Of a DNA stretch of 64,000 nt, positions 28,721 to 35,426 are shown piece by piece (the stretch's first letter is position 1; each line of letters begins with the position of its first letter). A model generated the notes under the pieces. That model was not told the origin of the DNA. It made no database searches and saw nothing but the letters and a program-made list of their open reading frames with translations. The position numbers were made by a program, and so were the translations under genes. Location: the NCBI RefSeq assembly GCF_029029505.1, contig NZ_JAKJSD010000020.1:16636-80635 (forward strand), given 5' to 3'. This DNA is from Ancylomarina sp. DW003 (GTDB lineage Bacteria; Bacteroidota; Bacteroidia; Bacteroidales; Marinifilaceae).

Positions 28721-29164
28721 TTAGTAACCCTTAGCCTTCATCTTCTCAGTAAAAGCCTGACCAATTTTCATGCCCCATTGCTGACCTACTTGCATGGATT
28801 CTTGTGTGATAAGTGGTGTTTTTTTAGCAAATTTTTGCCCTACTGGTGATTGATAAAACTTAATCAAACCTTCCAGATCAGACTGAGTCATGTGCTTTTG
28901 GTAAACAGGGACCAACATTTTTACCAAGTCATCCATCGAAGTTTTTAAGAACTCTTTTCCCAATTCGTCCCAAATCTCATTGCTCACATTAGGGTGCTGT
29001 TGTTTTTGCATGTTCAACATTTGCTTGATAGCAGCCTGGAAAGTGGCTTCCGATCCTGATACTTGAAACATCTCGGTTAAGGTCTCTTCGTACTTGTCGT
29101 TCTGAGCAAAAGCTGAGAATGTGAATAGCATTAATAATGCTACGATTGCTAGTGTGTTTTTCAT
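28721..29164 (-). CDS. DUF2059 family exported protein
   Basis: 147 aa with a signal peptide (MKNTLAIVALLMLFTFSAFAQ). The DUF2059 core is clear: MLVPVYQKHMTQSDLEGLIKFYQSPVGQKFAKKTPLITQES. Periplasmic or secreted protein of unknown function, all-helical by composition. Located 35 bp upstream of the MBL-fold gene in the same direction. Confidence 0.9.
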   Translation of the reverse strand: MKNTLAIVALLMLFTFSAFAQNDKYEETLTEMFQVSGSEATFQAAIKQMLNMQKQQHPNVSNEIWDELGKEFLKTSMDDLVKMLVPVYQKHMTQSDLEGLIKFYQSPVGQKFAKKTPLITQESMQVGQQWGMKIGQAFTEKMKAKGY

Positions 29165-29310
29165 TGTGTATTGATTTTATTAGTTTTCTGATATAAGATT
29201 TAAACCTACCAAATTTAGATAATAATTAGCATAAATAATTTTAAATTCCTCTAAACTTATTTCCAGTTTGGGAATAATAATCTAAATTAGTTTATCTCTC
29301 TCTATTCTTA

Positions 29311-29530
29311 GAAAAGATGAATGTTAACGCTCTTTAACTTCTGTTGACTCCCCTTAACTAAAGAAAAATGTATGTTTGTAATGTAGAAACAAAACTATTT
29401 TTTTCATAAATAGAACTGAGCTTTACTCCAAACAGCTCAGTAAGTTTTTCATAGGTTAGATTTAGGTTAGTAAGAAAACTCAGGTGGGGACCTGAGTTTT
29501 TTTCTTTTTAGGCCCATTCAAGATTAATTA
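29311..29530. repeat. Direct repeat of about 220 bp, copy 1 (sRNA locus)
   Basis: Nearly identical to 29619-29838, at a constant offset of 308 bp. The matching stretch spans promoter-like sequence, transcript and terminator, so the whole expression unit is duplicated. Confidence 0.9.
29371..29503 (+). ncRNA. Putative small RNA, copy 1
   Basis: A perfect -7 box TATGTTTG at 29371-29378 follows a TTGAC at 29344-29348, although the 24-nt spacing is longer than usual. The predicted transcript, about 120 nt, begins near 29385. It contains a hairpin ACTGAGC/GCTCAGT (29415-29421 with 29435-29441) and ends in a strong terminator ACTCAGGT-GGGG-ACCTGAGT (29478-29497) plus seven T. No open frame of note. 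Differences from copy 2 fall in the hairpin loop and flanks, not the stems. Family not identified. Confidence 0.6.
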
Positions 29531-29618
29531 CCTTTCAATATTATTTAGCTGTATCAGTTTGTATAATTGAATCCCCCCAAATGGGATGGTGGTGTGTTGT
29601 TTACTTCTTATTATCTCA

Positions 29619-29838
29619 GAAAAGGTAAATGTTAACGCTCTTTAACTTCTGTTGACTCCCCTTAACTAAAGAAAGGTGTATGTTTGTAATGTAGAAACAA
29701 AACTATTTTTTTCATAAATAGAACTGAGCTACACTCCAAACAGCTCAGTAAGTTTTTCATAGGTTAGATTTAGGTTAGTAAGAAAACTCAGGTGGGGACC
29801 TGAGTTTTTTCTTTTTGTACCAATTCGAGATTAATTAT
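29619..29838. repeat. Direct repeat of about 220 bp, copy 2 (sRNA locus)
   Basis: Second copy of the unit at 29311-29530; see there. Similarity fades beyond the terminator. Confidence 0.9.
29679..29810 (+). ncRNA. Putative small RNA, copy 2
   Basis: Same architecture as copy 1: TATGTTTG at 29679-29686, hairpin arms at 29723-29729 and 29743-29749, terminator stem at 29786-29805 with six T. The first loop reads TACACTCCAAACA instead of TTTACTCCAAACA, while both stems are unchanged. Confidence 0.6.
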
Positions 29839-30057
29839 TTCTCGGTAATATTTCCTTCTTATATCTGAATTTTATCAATCCGAACGATTCTGGCTTTTGC
29901 TTATTTTAAGACGGGATAGGGATGAATATAACAACCCCCAAGGTCATGGGTTTAGCGTGAAAAGTGATTAAAACCAGAGTCGCTAAAATACTGATTGGTT
30001 TTTCAAATTTTAAACGGGCTTCTGCAAATATTTTAAGCCTTAGAATCACAAATATCA

Positions 30058-30205
30058 AAACCCGGTTTTCTGGTTTATACCTCCCCCTTTTAAATAACTG
30101 CTTAAAACTGATACGATACTTGTTTTTAAAGGGTTTAGACGTTGATGTAAGACTTAAAACCCATGTTTTGATACCGATTGTATCACAAATACCAGAAACG
30201 GGTTT
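30058..30205. repeat. MITE-like element with terminal inverted repeats, copy A
   Basis: 148 bp bounded by AAACCCGGTTTTCTGGT (30058-30074) and ACCAGAAACGGGTTT (30191-30205), which are inverted repeats of each other with small differences. The interior is shared with copy B (for example TACCTCCCCCTTTTAAA... and GTTTTGATACCGATT). No protein is encoded that I can support. Confidence 0.7.
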
Positions 30206-30322
30206 AAACCCGTCTTTAGACAGATCCTGTATCTGTACATATTCTTTGGAATACCTTATTTATCAGGCATAAAAGGAATTTTCACCTATGGCTTATTAGA
30301 ATTTTCAACCTAATCATGCCTA

Positions 30323-30468
30323 AAACCCCGTTTCCGGTTTACACCTCCCCCTTTTAAACAGTTAACTAAAGTTGCTGTAATGTTTAGTTTAAAGGGATTT
30401 AAGCGTTAATACAAGACTTAAAAACCGTGTTTTGATACCGATTATTCCACAAATACCAGAAACGGTTT
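30323..30468. repeat. MITE-like element with terminal inverted repeats, copy B
   Basis: 146 bp bounded by AAACCCCGTTTCCGGT (30323-30338) and ACCAGAAACGGTTT (30455-30468). It lies in the same orientation as copy A, 265 bp away, and is diverged from it by many substitutions, so the duplication is not recent. Confidence 0.7.
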
Positions 30469-30612
30469 AAAACCTGTTTTTAGACTATGTTTTCTAATTT
30501 CTGAGAGTATGTATAAAAGTAAATGTAACGTTATACCGTTACGTTTAGATCGTAAAAAATTGGTTAAGACTCTATATAAAAAATATGAATTGGCTTTTTT
30601 TATACTGTAATC

Positions 30613-30633
30613 GAGATAAGCGATCTAGATACA
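30613..30633. repeat. 21-bp direct repeat, left boundary of accessory island
   Basis: GAGATAAGCGATCTAGATAC plus A, an exact match to 34127-34147. Imperfect similarity continues a few bases (ATCGGGA against CCGGGA). A candidate attachment-site remnant. Confidence 0.75.
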
Positions 30634-30653
30634 ATCGGGACTGATCTAGGTTG

Positions 30654-30673
30654 AAAGGGGGTATACCCCCTTT
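30654..30673. repeat. 20-bp GC-rich perfect palindrome
   Basis: AAAGGGGGTATACCCCCTTT is fully self-complementary and GC-rich in AT-rich surroundings. It lies between the left direct repeat and the attC-like palindrome. Confidence 0.6.
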
Positions 30674-30680
30674 GGAAGCT

Positions 30681-30815
30681 GTTAACGGTGGCTACATGAA
30701 TAGTGGTGCAAGTTGCGGGCTGCGACATTATTAACCTGCACAAAACTAAATGCAGAAGGGAAAACTTCCAAACCTATACTGCCGCACCATTATTTATTGT
30801 AGCGTGTTAGTGGTT
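30681..30815 (-). repeat. attC-like palindromic element after the TIR operon
   Basis: A large imperfect inverted repeat. Left arm GCTACATGAATAGTGGTGC (30691-30709) pairs with right arm GCACCATTATTTATTGTAGC (30784-30803). It is flanked by GTTAACGG on the left and GTGTTAG on the right, and ends two bases before the stop codon of the gene at 30817. Position, size (135 bp) and symmetry resemble an integron attC site, but the outer triplets only partly fit the RYYYAAC/GTTRRRY rule. A structured element of another kind remains possible. Confidence 0.45.
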
Positions 30816-30816
30816 G

Positions 30817-31587
30817 TTATTTATTAGGTTGATTTCCATATTCTAATAAGTCTATATGAACTGAAGTTGATTTATAATTCCCAGACCTCATACTTTCAAT
30901 AAAATCTTCTTTAGAGATACCAAAACTACTTGATATATAATGAAAATGTGGTTGCCCACCATTATGATTCTCTTTCCCCGCGATGCTGTTATAAGTTAAA
31001 AAGAAACAATGCCAATTATCTTCTTTTTCAAAAAAATGAGAAACAATAACCTTTCTATGCTCAATTACATTCTTTAGTTCCCCATCTTTCAATTCTGTTG
31101 AGCCAACCTTTCTAATTTGAGTCCCTTTGTTATGCTCTATTAGTTTTGGAAGTTTTTTTCCTTCAACTCCTTTAGGTAAATTTTCAAAACTATATTTACT
31201 ATATAAGTAATCATGGTCTTTGTATGCTTTCATAATAAGAGCCATTAATTGATTAGGATTTAAGGACATCCCCTTTAATAGCTTAATTTGGTCTTTCTTT
31301 TTTGTTGTTTGTAATAACTCTATGAAGTTCTTATGAAAAGGAGTCTTTCCCATATCTTCAAAGAAACCTACAATGTCTTCTTTGGCTCTATTTATATAAA
31401 AAGAGTCATCTAATTTTGATGCTAGAAATGGACTTTGCACTTGTAGCAAGTCCTTAAAGATTATAGCTCTTTTATTTATTTCATATGCTTTGTAGTGAAG
31501 GATTGGATTTACTTTTTCAACTTTATCGTCATAGAATACTCTCGTAGCTCCAACACCATTTTCGTCATATATTTTTTTTGTATTCAT
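30817..31587 (-). CDS. Unrecognised protein coupled to the TIR gene
   Basis: 256 aa from the ATG at 31587, which lies 2 nt after the TIR-gene stop (a 51-nt overlapping upstream start exists but is less likely). I do not recognise the family. No signal peptide or TM. The N-terminal half is helical with many Lys and Glu. The C-terminal half holds a compact motif block: HRKVIVSHFFEKEDNWHCFFLTYNSI, then GGQPHFHYISSSFGISKEDF, where the HFH pair and upstream His/Cys could bind metal. The tight spacing implies translational coupling and joint function with the TIR protein. Confidence 0.8.
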   Translation of the reverse strand: MNTKKIYDENGVGATRVFYDDKVEKVNPILHYKAYEINKRAIIFKDLLQVQSPFLASKLDDSFYINRAKEDIVGFFEDMGKTPFHKNFIELLQTTKKKDQIKLLKGMSLNPNQLMALIMKAYKDHDYLYSKYSFENLPKGVEGKKLPKLIEHNKGTQIRKVGSTELKDGELKNVIEHRKVIVSHFFEKEDNWHCFFLTYNSIAGKENHNGGQPHFHYISSSFGISKEDFIESMRSGNYKSTSVHIDLLEYGNQPNK

Positions 31588-31589
31588 CT

Positions 31590-32414
31590 TTATTGGGCTA
31601 TTACAATTCTTTTTATTATCCTGTCTCTCTTTCTCTCCCAACTAGTAAAATCAATTGGTTTGATGTCAAAAACCTTCTCAAGCTTCTCTTTAAACAAATT
31701 AAGCTTTAAACTATCATTTATTTTAAAACCTTGAGTTAATGGTATTACTCCTTGTATATTTTCAAAGTTAAATGGTGGAATAAGAATCGGAATGTGTTCA
31801 GATGTCTTTATCCAGGTTGCACCCATTTCGCACAAACAAACAGGGCTTGAATAAAAGTTTTCAGATAAAACAAAAAGAACCAATACTTCTTCATTTAACT
31901 CATTCTTGATTCTTTCTAAAAAATTTTCTCCTAAATCGATTCCATAACCATCAAATGAACTACAAAAAATTTGAGTACTTTTCAATCCTACTGTTTCCAA
32001 AATATCAATTAACTCTTCAACATATTCTTTGTCTTTTGTTGAATGGCTAATAAATACTTTATTAATAATTGACTTATCTGTTTCTATAGGTCTAACTGTG
32101 CTTTGTGATTCCTCTTCAAGTTCTTCAATATATGATGTGATTTGTTTTTTTGCTATTTCAAAATCACGCCTAAAACACCTCAAATGCTCTGAAGAATAGT
32201 CTTCTCCTAAATATGAAAGCATTGGATTATAGAAAAACTTAAGCTTTCTAAATTCATTTAATTCAAAAGATTCATTTCCAAACACCTTTATTAAGGTTCT
32301 TTCGACAAGATTCTTCCAAACTTTAAAATCAGGGTCGTTACTATCCTCCTTTTTAACAGTTGATGCTTTATCAATTAGCTTTTTTAAAGATTCGATTTTA
32401 TTCGATACTGTCAT
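31590..32414 (-). CDS. TIR-domain protein (putative NAD-consuming immune effector)
   Basis: 274 aa. Residues 1-110 are a helical N-terminal region (KVWKNLVERTLIKVFGNESFELNEF) with a short coiled-coil-like EELEEESQ. The TIR domain occupies about 118-270: KVFISHSTKDKEYVEEL, FCSSFDGYGIDLGENF, VLVLFVLSENFYSSPVCLCEMGATW. Glu196 in CEMGATW is the expected catalytic Glu of NAD-cleaving bacterial TIRs. Bacterial TIR proteins act in Thoeris, CBASS and related anti-phage systems. The neighbours here match none of those cores that I know, so the system type is open. Cytoplasmic. Confidence 0.88.
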   Translation of the reverse strand: MTVSNKIESLKKLIDKASTVKKEDSNDPDFKVWKNLVERTLIKVFGNESFELNEFRKLKFFYNPMLSYLGEDYSSEHLRCFRRDFEIAKKQITSYIEELEEESQSTVRPIETDKSIINKVFISHSTKDKEYVEELIDILETVGLKSTQIFCSSFDGYGIDLGENFLERIKNELNEEVLVLFVLSENFYSSPVCLCEMGATWIKTSEHIPILIPPFNFENIQGVIPLTQGFKINDSLKLNLFKEKLEKVFDIKPIDFTSWERKRDRIIKRIVIAQ

Positions 32415-32429
32415 ATTATGATTTTCTTA

Positions 32430-32502
32430 TTTCTGTTAGATTTTCTGAGAAAACAACTCTTATTCAATATTTTGAGTTGTGCAACGGTTACTTTTGTTAG
32501 GC
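32430..32502 (-). repeat. Partial attC-like site after the nucleotide-hydrolase-fold gene
   Basis: On the minus strand the stop codon of the upstream gene is embedded in GGTGCCTAAC, giving the inverse-core form GCCTAAC (complement of GTTAGGC at 32496-32502), followed by AAAAGTAACCGTTGCAC and a hairpin ACAACTC/GAGTTGT. No GTTRRRY partner is seen before the TIR start, so it is incomplete. Confidence 0.45.
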
Positions 32503-33363
32503 ACCGTAATACTTACCATATTCCTCACTATATTCAGCCATAAATTCAACAAGTTCATTTTTAGGTATTGTAACCCCATGTTTTAATAATTCGTTTTGTA
32601 TTAAGATTATAGAATCTCTGCTATCAATAATTCCATTTGAGAATTTTTTATTTTTCTTCCTTAAGGTAGATTCAATTACATCAATTATAAGTTTATTATT
32701 ATCATTAGATCTACTACGTATTACCATACCCTTATTCATATTCATTTGGTTCTGCTGCATGCCTCTAATGTCTGATCTCATAGACATTAGCTCTTCTAAT
32801 ATGAATTTTCCTTCCGGTATATCTGTCTGATGTATTTTTGCTGGAATAATATTTTTACCAAAGCTCTTCAAGAATGGAGAATAATTTGACTCTTCATTAG
32901 ATCTCTTATAAGTTGCATTTACTCTTTTTATTAACTCTTGTTTAAAATCTACGATTAAATTAAATCTTAATGAAGATGGATATTCTAAATGCTCAATACC
33001 ACCTGTATCAAATGAATATCCCGTTTTCTCGTCCTTAATAATTATTGTTGGTTTATCAAAAGCTAACCTTAAACCTAATTCAAACATAACATTCGGATTT
33101 TTGGAACTAACGTCACAAATTACAATCTCATCGTTATAAATGTTTGTTACAATTCTATCATGAATCAAACCTATTGCATCATCAGCACTTACTAATCTTG
33201 GTTTAAATTGTGTTTCTGAAATTGCTTCTTTTATAATTTCGAAAACTTCAGTCCAGTGGTCTCGTGGATAATCAGAATGTGATGCTATTGGCATTATTAT
33301 GCCACAAGCTTTATCATTAATTTCATCTTTGTTCTTAACCTGCTTACTTTGACTGTCTTTCAT
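32497..33363 (-). CDS. Protein with N-(deoxy)ribosyltransferase-like (NDT/TIR-like) domain
   Basis: 288 aa. Residues about 18-145 have a Rossmann-like pattern: CGIIMPIASHSDY, LIHDRIVTNIYNDEIVICDVSSKNPNVMFELGLRLAFDKPTIII. The D-V-S-x-x-N-P-N-V-M-F-E-L-G block (Glu95) is widespread in predicted nucleoside 2-deoxyribosyltransferase-like and TIR-related proteins that act on nucleotides or NAD. The C-terminal half (about 165-288) is helical and unrecognised. The gene is closely framed by GTTAGGC-type sequences at its start (33381-33387) and stop (32496-32502), as a gene cassette would be. A role in defence is inference. Confidence 0.7.
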   Translation of the reverse strand: MKDSQSKQVKNKDEINDKACGIIMPIASHSDYPRDHWTEVFEIIKEAISETQFKPRLVSADDAIGLIHDRIVTNIYNDEIVICDVSSKNPNVMFELGLRLAFDKPTIIIKDEKTGYSFDTGGIEHLEYPSSLRFNLIVDFKQELIKRVNATYKRSNEESNYSPFLKSFGKNIIPAKIHQTDIPEGKFILEELMSMRSDIRGMQQNQMNMNKGMVIRSRSNDNNKLIIDVIESTLRKKNKKFSNGIIDSRDSIILIQNELLKHGVTIPKNELVEFMAEYSEEYGKYYGA

Positions 33364-33380
33364 CTTTTATTTTTTATGGT

Positions 33381-33411
33381 GCCTAACTTGTTTCTATGTG
33401 CACTGGTGCAC
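33381..33411 (-). repeat. Core-site-like GTTAGGC plus inverted repeat upstream of cassette gene
   Basis: On the minus strand, a palindrome GTGCAC-CA-GTGCAC (33398-33411) is followed by ATAGAAACAA and GTTAGGC (33381-33387), 17 nt before the next start codon. This matches the G-TTRRRY core consensus of integron sites, and GTGC...GTTAGGC resembles the right half of an attC. Confidence 0.5.
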
Positions 33412-33431
33412 TTATTTTTAATATCTCTATT

Positions 33432-33671
33432 TTAAAAGGTGTTCCATATATCATCAAGGGGATTGATAATTTTCCCAATTTCTTTATTTGAAACATGTGT
33501 GTATATTTCTGCGGTTTTAGAAGAACTATGTCCTAATAAAACTTGTATATATCTTAAGTTAACTCCCTGTTCTAATAGATGAGTTGCAAAAGAGTGTCTT
33601 AGCATATGTGGAGTAACCCTTCTTTTAATTTTTGCTTTCGATGCATATCCGCTGATATAGTGAGTTTTGCT
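33432..33671 (-). pseudogene. C-terminal remnant of an integron-type tyrosine recombinase
   Basis: The minus strand encodes [20 protein letters not shown], then [22 protein letters not shown], ending in a stop at 33432-33434. This carries the H-x-x-R, the second His (LLGHSS) and the nucleophile Tyr (IYTHV) of phage-integrase-family recombinases. An in-frame stop at 33672-33674 cuts it off, and the N-terminal core-binding domain and the first catalytic Arg are absent. The nearest look-alikes in memory are Bacteroidota Xer/IntI-type integrases. It is not functional as it stands. Confidence 0.85.
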
Positions 33672-33674
33672 TCA

Positions 33675-34126
33675 CTCATGATGTAAATACTATACTTATA
33701 ATCAAACTTATAAAAATTATATAATCAAATAGTACGAATTGACAACATAAAATATTGAGATTAATTAAAATAGAATACATCTGCATTAGAGTCAAGTATT
33801 AAATTATTTAAGCTTGTTCTCCTAAATAAAGAAGCATTTAAACTAAAACTGGTTTTCTGTTTTCTTCGTAAGAAAGCCTATTATTGAAACTGATTTTTTA
33901 ATTAAAATCAATAATCAGTGAATATTTAAATGGACAAATAAGGGGATATTAGAACATCTCGACATCTTCAATTCTGTAGTAATCAGATGTTTGTTTATTG
34001 CATTCTGGGTTCTGCTGGGACTACAACTTAAATCCTCGTAAGTTTTCTTACGGGGATTCGTTTTTAGAGTTGAAAAAAATACTGAGTATTGAAAGATAGA
34101 TTAGGATAAATGCTCGGTGTAGAAGT
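33675..34126. other. Non-coding remnant region of the island
   Basis: About 450 bp of AT-rich DNA without a supported gene. Near 34000-34018 there is GGTTCTGCTGGGACTAC, which looks like the 3' end of a tRNA or attachment site but has no tRNA body. A terminator hairpin follows. Confidence 0.45.
34032..34067 (+). terminator. Orphan terminator hairpin
   Basis: AATCCTCGTAAG (34032-34043) pairs with CTTACGGGGATT (34048-34059) around TTTT and is followed by CGTTTTTAG. No gene on the plus strand ends before it, so its parent transcript appears to be lost. Confidence 0.65.
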
Positions 34127-34147
34127 GAGATAAGCGATCTAGATACA
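34127..34147. repeat. 21-bp direct repeat, right boundary of accessory island
   Basis: Exact copy of 30613-30633. The two copies enclose 3.5 kb containing the recombinase remnant and the TIR genes. Confidence 0.75.
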
Positions 34148-34354
34148 CCGGGATAGCAAAGATCTGGATAATTATCCTTTAAGCAGCCTTATAATAGTTC
34201 CATTATTAGTGTTTTAATCTTTCTAACCTATTCCAATTATTCAATTATATTAGGTTTGACAATATGAATCTTAACTAAAAATCTATAAATTGACTTCTTA
34301 AAAGAAATAATTTAATATTTCGCTTACGTTAATACCAATTTAATTAAAGGAAAT

Positions 34355-34861
34355 ATGAAAAAATACGTCATCCTTTTAACAATAACAATGTTCTTTACCA
34401 TAACAGGAAAAGGACAGAGTTTTTTTTTCATTGGTGAAAAAAGCTATCCCTGTACAGAAACATTCACATTAGAATCCAATTCTGACGATTCCGAGGTTAC
34501 AGATTTAAAGGTGTTATTTGGTAAGAGTGAAACGTCAGGAGTTTTTATCGTCAGTAAAAAAACTATCTCCTCAGTAAGAATCAGTGGAAAACTTATTATC
34601 TATCTTGATGATGGAACGGTAATATCTTGCATTGACAGGGATATTAAAGACAATGTAGACGATATTGCTTCATCCGCTTACCATTTGACAATTGAAGAGT
34701 TACTTAAAATGAAAAAAAGTAATATCCATACCGTAAGATATACAATAAAAGGTGTTGAATGTTTTGGACCAATATCTGCAGAAGGAAATTTTACGGCTTC
34801 AAATAAAGGGGATTCAAAAACTGATTTTCCTACATTAGTAACTGATTTTTTTAGCGAATAA
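34355..34861 (+). CDS. Secreted protein of unknown function
   Basis: 168 aa with a signal peptide (MKKYVILLTITMFFTITGKGQ). Not recognised. The mature part looks all-beta with alternating charged strands: VTDLKVLFGKSETSGVFIVSKK, GKLIIYLDDGTVISCIDR, HTVRYTIKGVECF. Two Cys in the strands could form a disulfide. It lies just outside the right direct repeat and runs toward the tRNA pair. Confidence 0.75.
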   Translation: MKKYVILLTITMFFTITGKGQSFFFIGEKSYPCTETFTLESNSDDSEVTDLKVLFGKSETSGVFIVSKKTISSVRISGKLIIYLDDGTVISCIDRDIKDNVDDIASSAYHLTIEELLKMKKSNIHTVRYTIKGVECFGPISAEGNFTASNKGDSKTDFPTLVTDFFSE

Positions 34862-34946
34862 AATGTGCTTTTGAGAATGTTCAGCAATGAGATGTTAGAA
34901 TTTTAATTGTTTGCTAGCGTTCCCCCAAACGTTCCCCTGAAAAGAC

Positions 34947-34982
34947 AAAAGCCTCATAAACATTGCTGTTTATGAGGCTTTT
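34947..34982 (-). terminator. Terminator of the tRNA-Gly/tRNA-Leu unit
   Basis: A perfect 16-bp stem (34947-34962 with 34967-34982, loop TTGC). On the minus strand it directly follows tRNA-Leu and is followed by a T-rich stretch. Confidence 0.88.
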
Positions 34983-34984
34983 TG

Positions 34985-35068
34985 TACCCGGAGCGGGACT
35001 TGAACCCGCACGGCCGTGAAGCCACTGGATTTTAAGTCCAGCGTGTCTACCAATTCCACCATCCGGGC
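34985..35068 (-). tRNA. tRNA-Leu (anticodon TAA)
   Basis: 84 nt with a long variable arm as expected for Leu. Acceptor GCCCGGA pairs with TCCGGGT (G-U at the end), the anticodon loop is CTTAAAA (TAA), and the T-arm is GCGGGTTCAAGTCCCGC. CCA is not encoded. Cotranscribed with tRNA-Gly 15 nt upstream. Confidence 0.96.
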
Positions 35069-35083
35069 ATCCTTAAAGGATTG

Positions 35084-35156
<73 letters not shown>

Positions 35157-35357
35157 ATAGTGCTTTTTTGCTCCCTTCTGGTGAATCAACAAGGCTCGGC
35201 AGCCATTGTTTTTTCGTTTTGACGTTGCAAATATATGCGCTTTTTTTGATTCTGCAAAAGAAAAAATGAAAATAGCTTCTTTTTTTTCACTTTCGCGGAA
35301 TGCTAATAAAACCGCAGGGTTTGTGACTTCCTGAAAGTCAGAGAATCACTATTGAAA

Positions 35358-35413
35358 AGACTGGGTTGAAAAAAAATAGATTTTTTTTGAAAATATTTTT
35401 CTCAGCCCAGTCA
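35358..35413 (-). terminator. Terminator-like hairpin after mutS
   Basis: GACTGGGTTGA (from 35358) pairs with TCAGCCCAGTC (about 35403-35413) with one G-U, enclosing an A/T-only interior that can itself pair (AAAAAAA with TTTTTTT). It lies just past the mutS stop on the minus strand. Confidence 0.6.
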
Positions 35414-35426
35414 AATGCTCTTAGGA

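Noticed and set aside
29964..30272. Open frame of 102 codons on the plus strand
   Set aside because: It runs through MITE-like copy A, has no start context or family features, and copy B does not preserve the frame.
29311..30497. CRISPR array
   Set aside because: The repeats are long (about 147 and 220 bp), only two copies each, and there are no regular short spacers or cas genes.
33984..34020. Possible tRNA or tmRNA 3' end
   Set aside because: No acceptor partner, anticodon arm or TTCRA T-loop can be found; reported only as a possible remnant.
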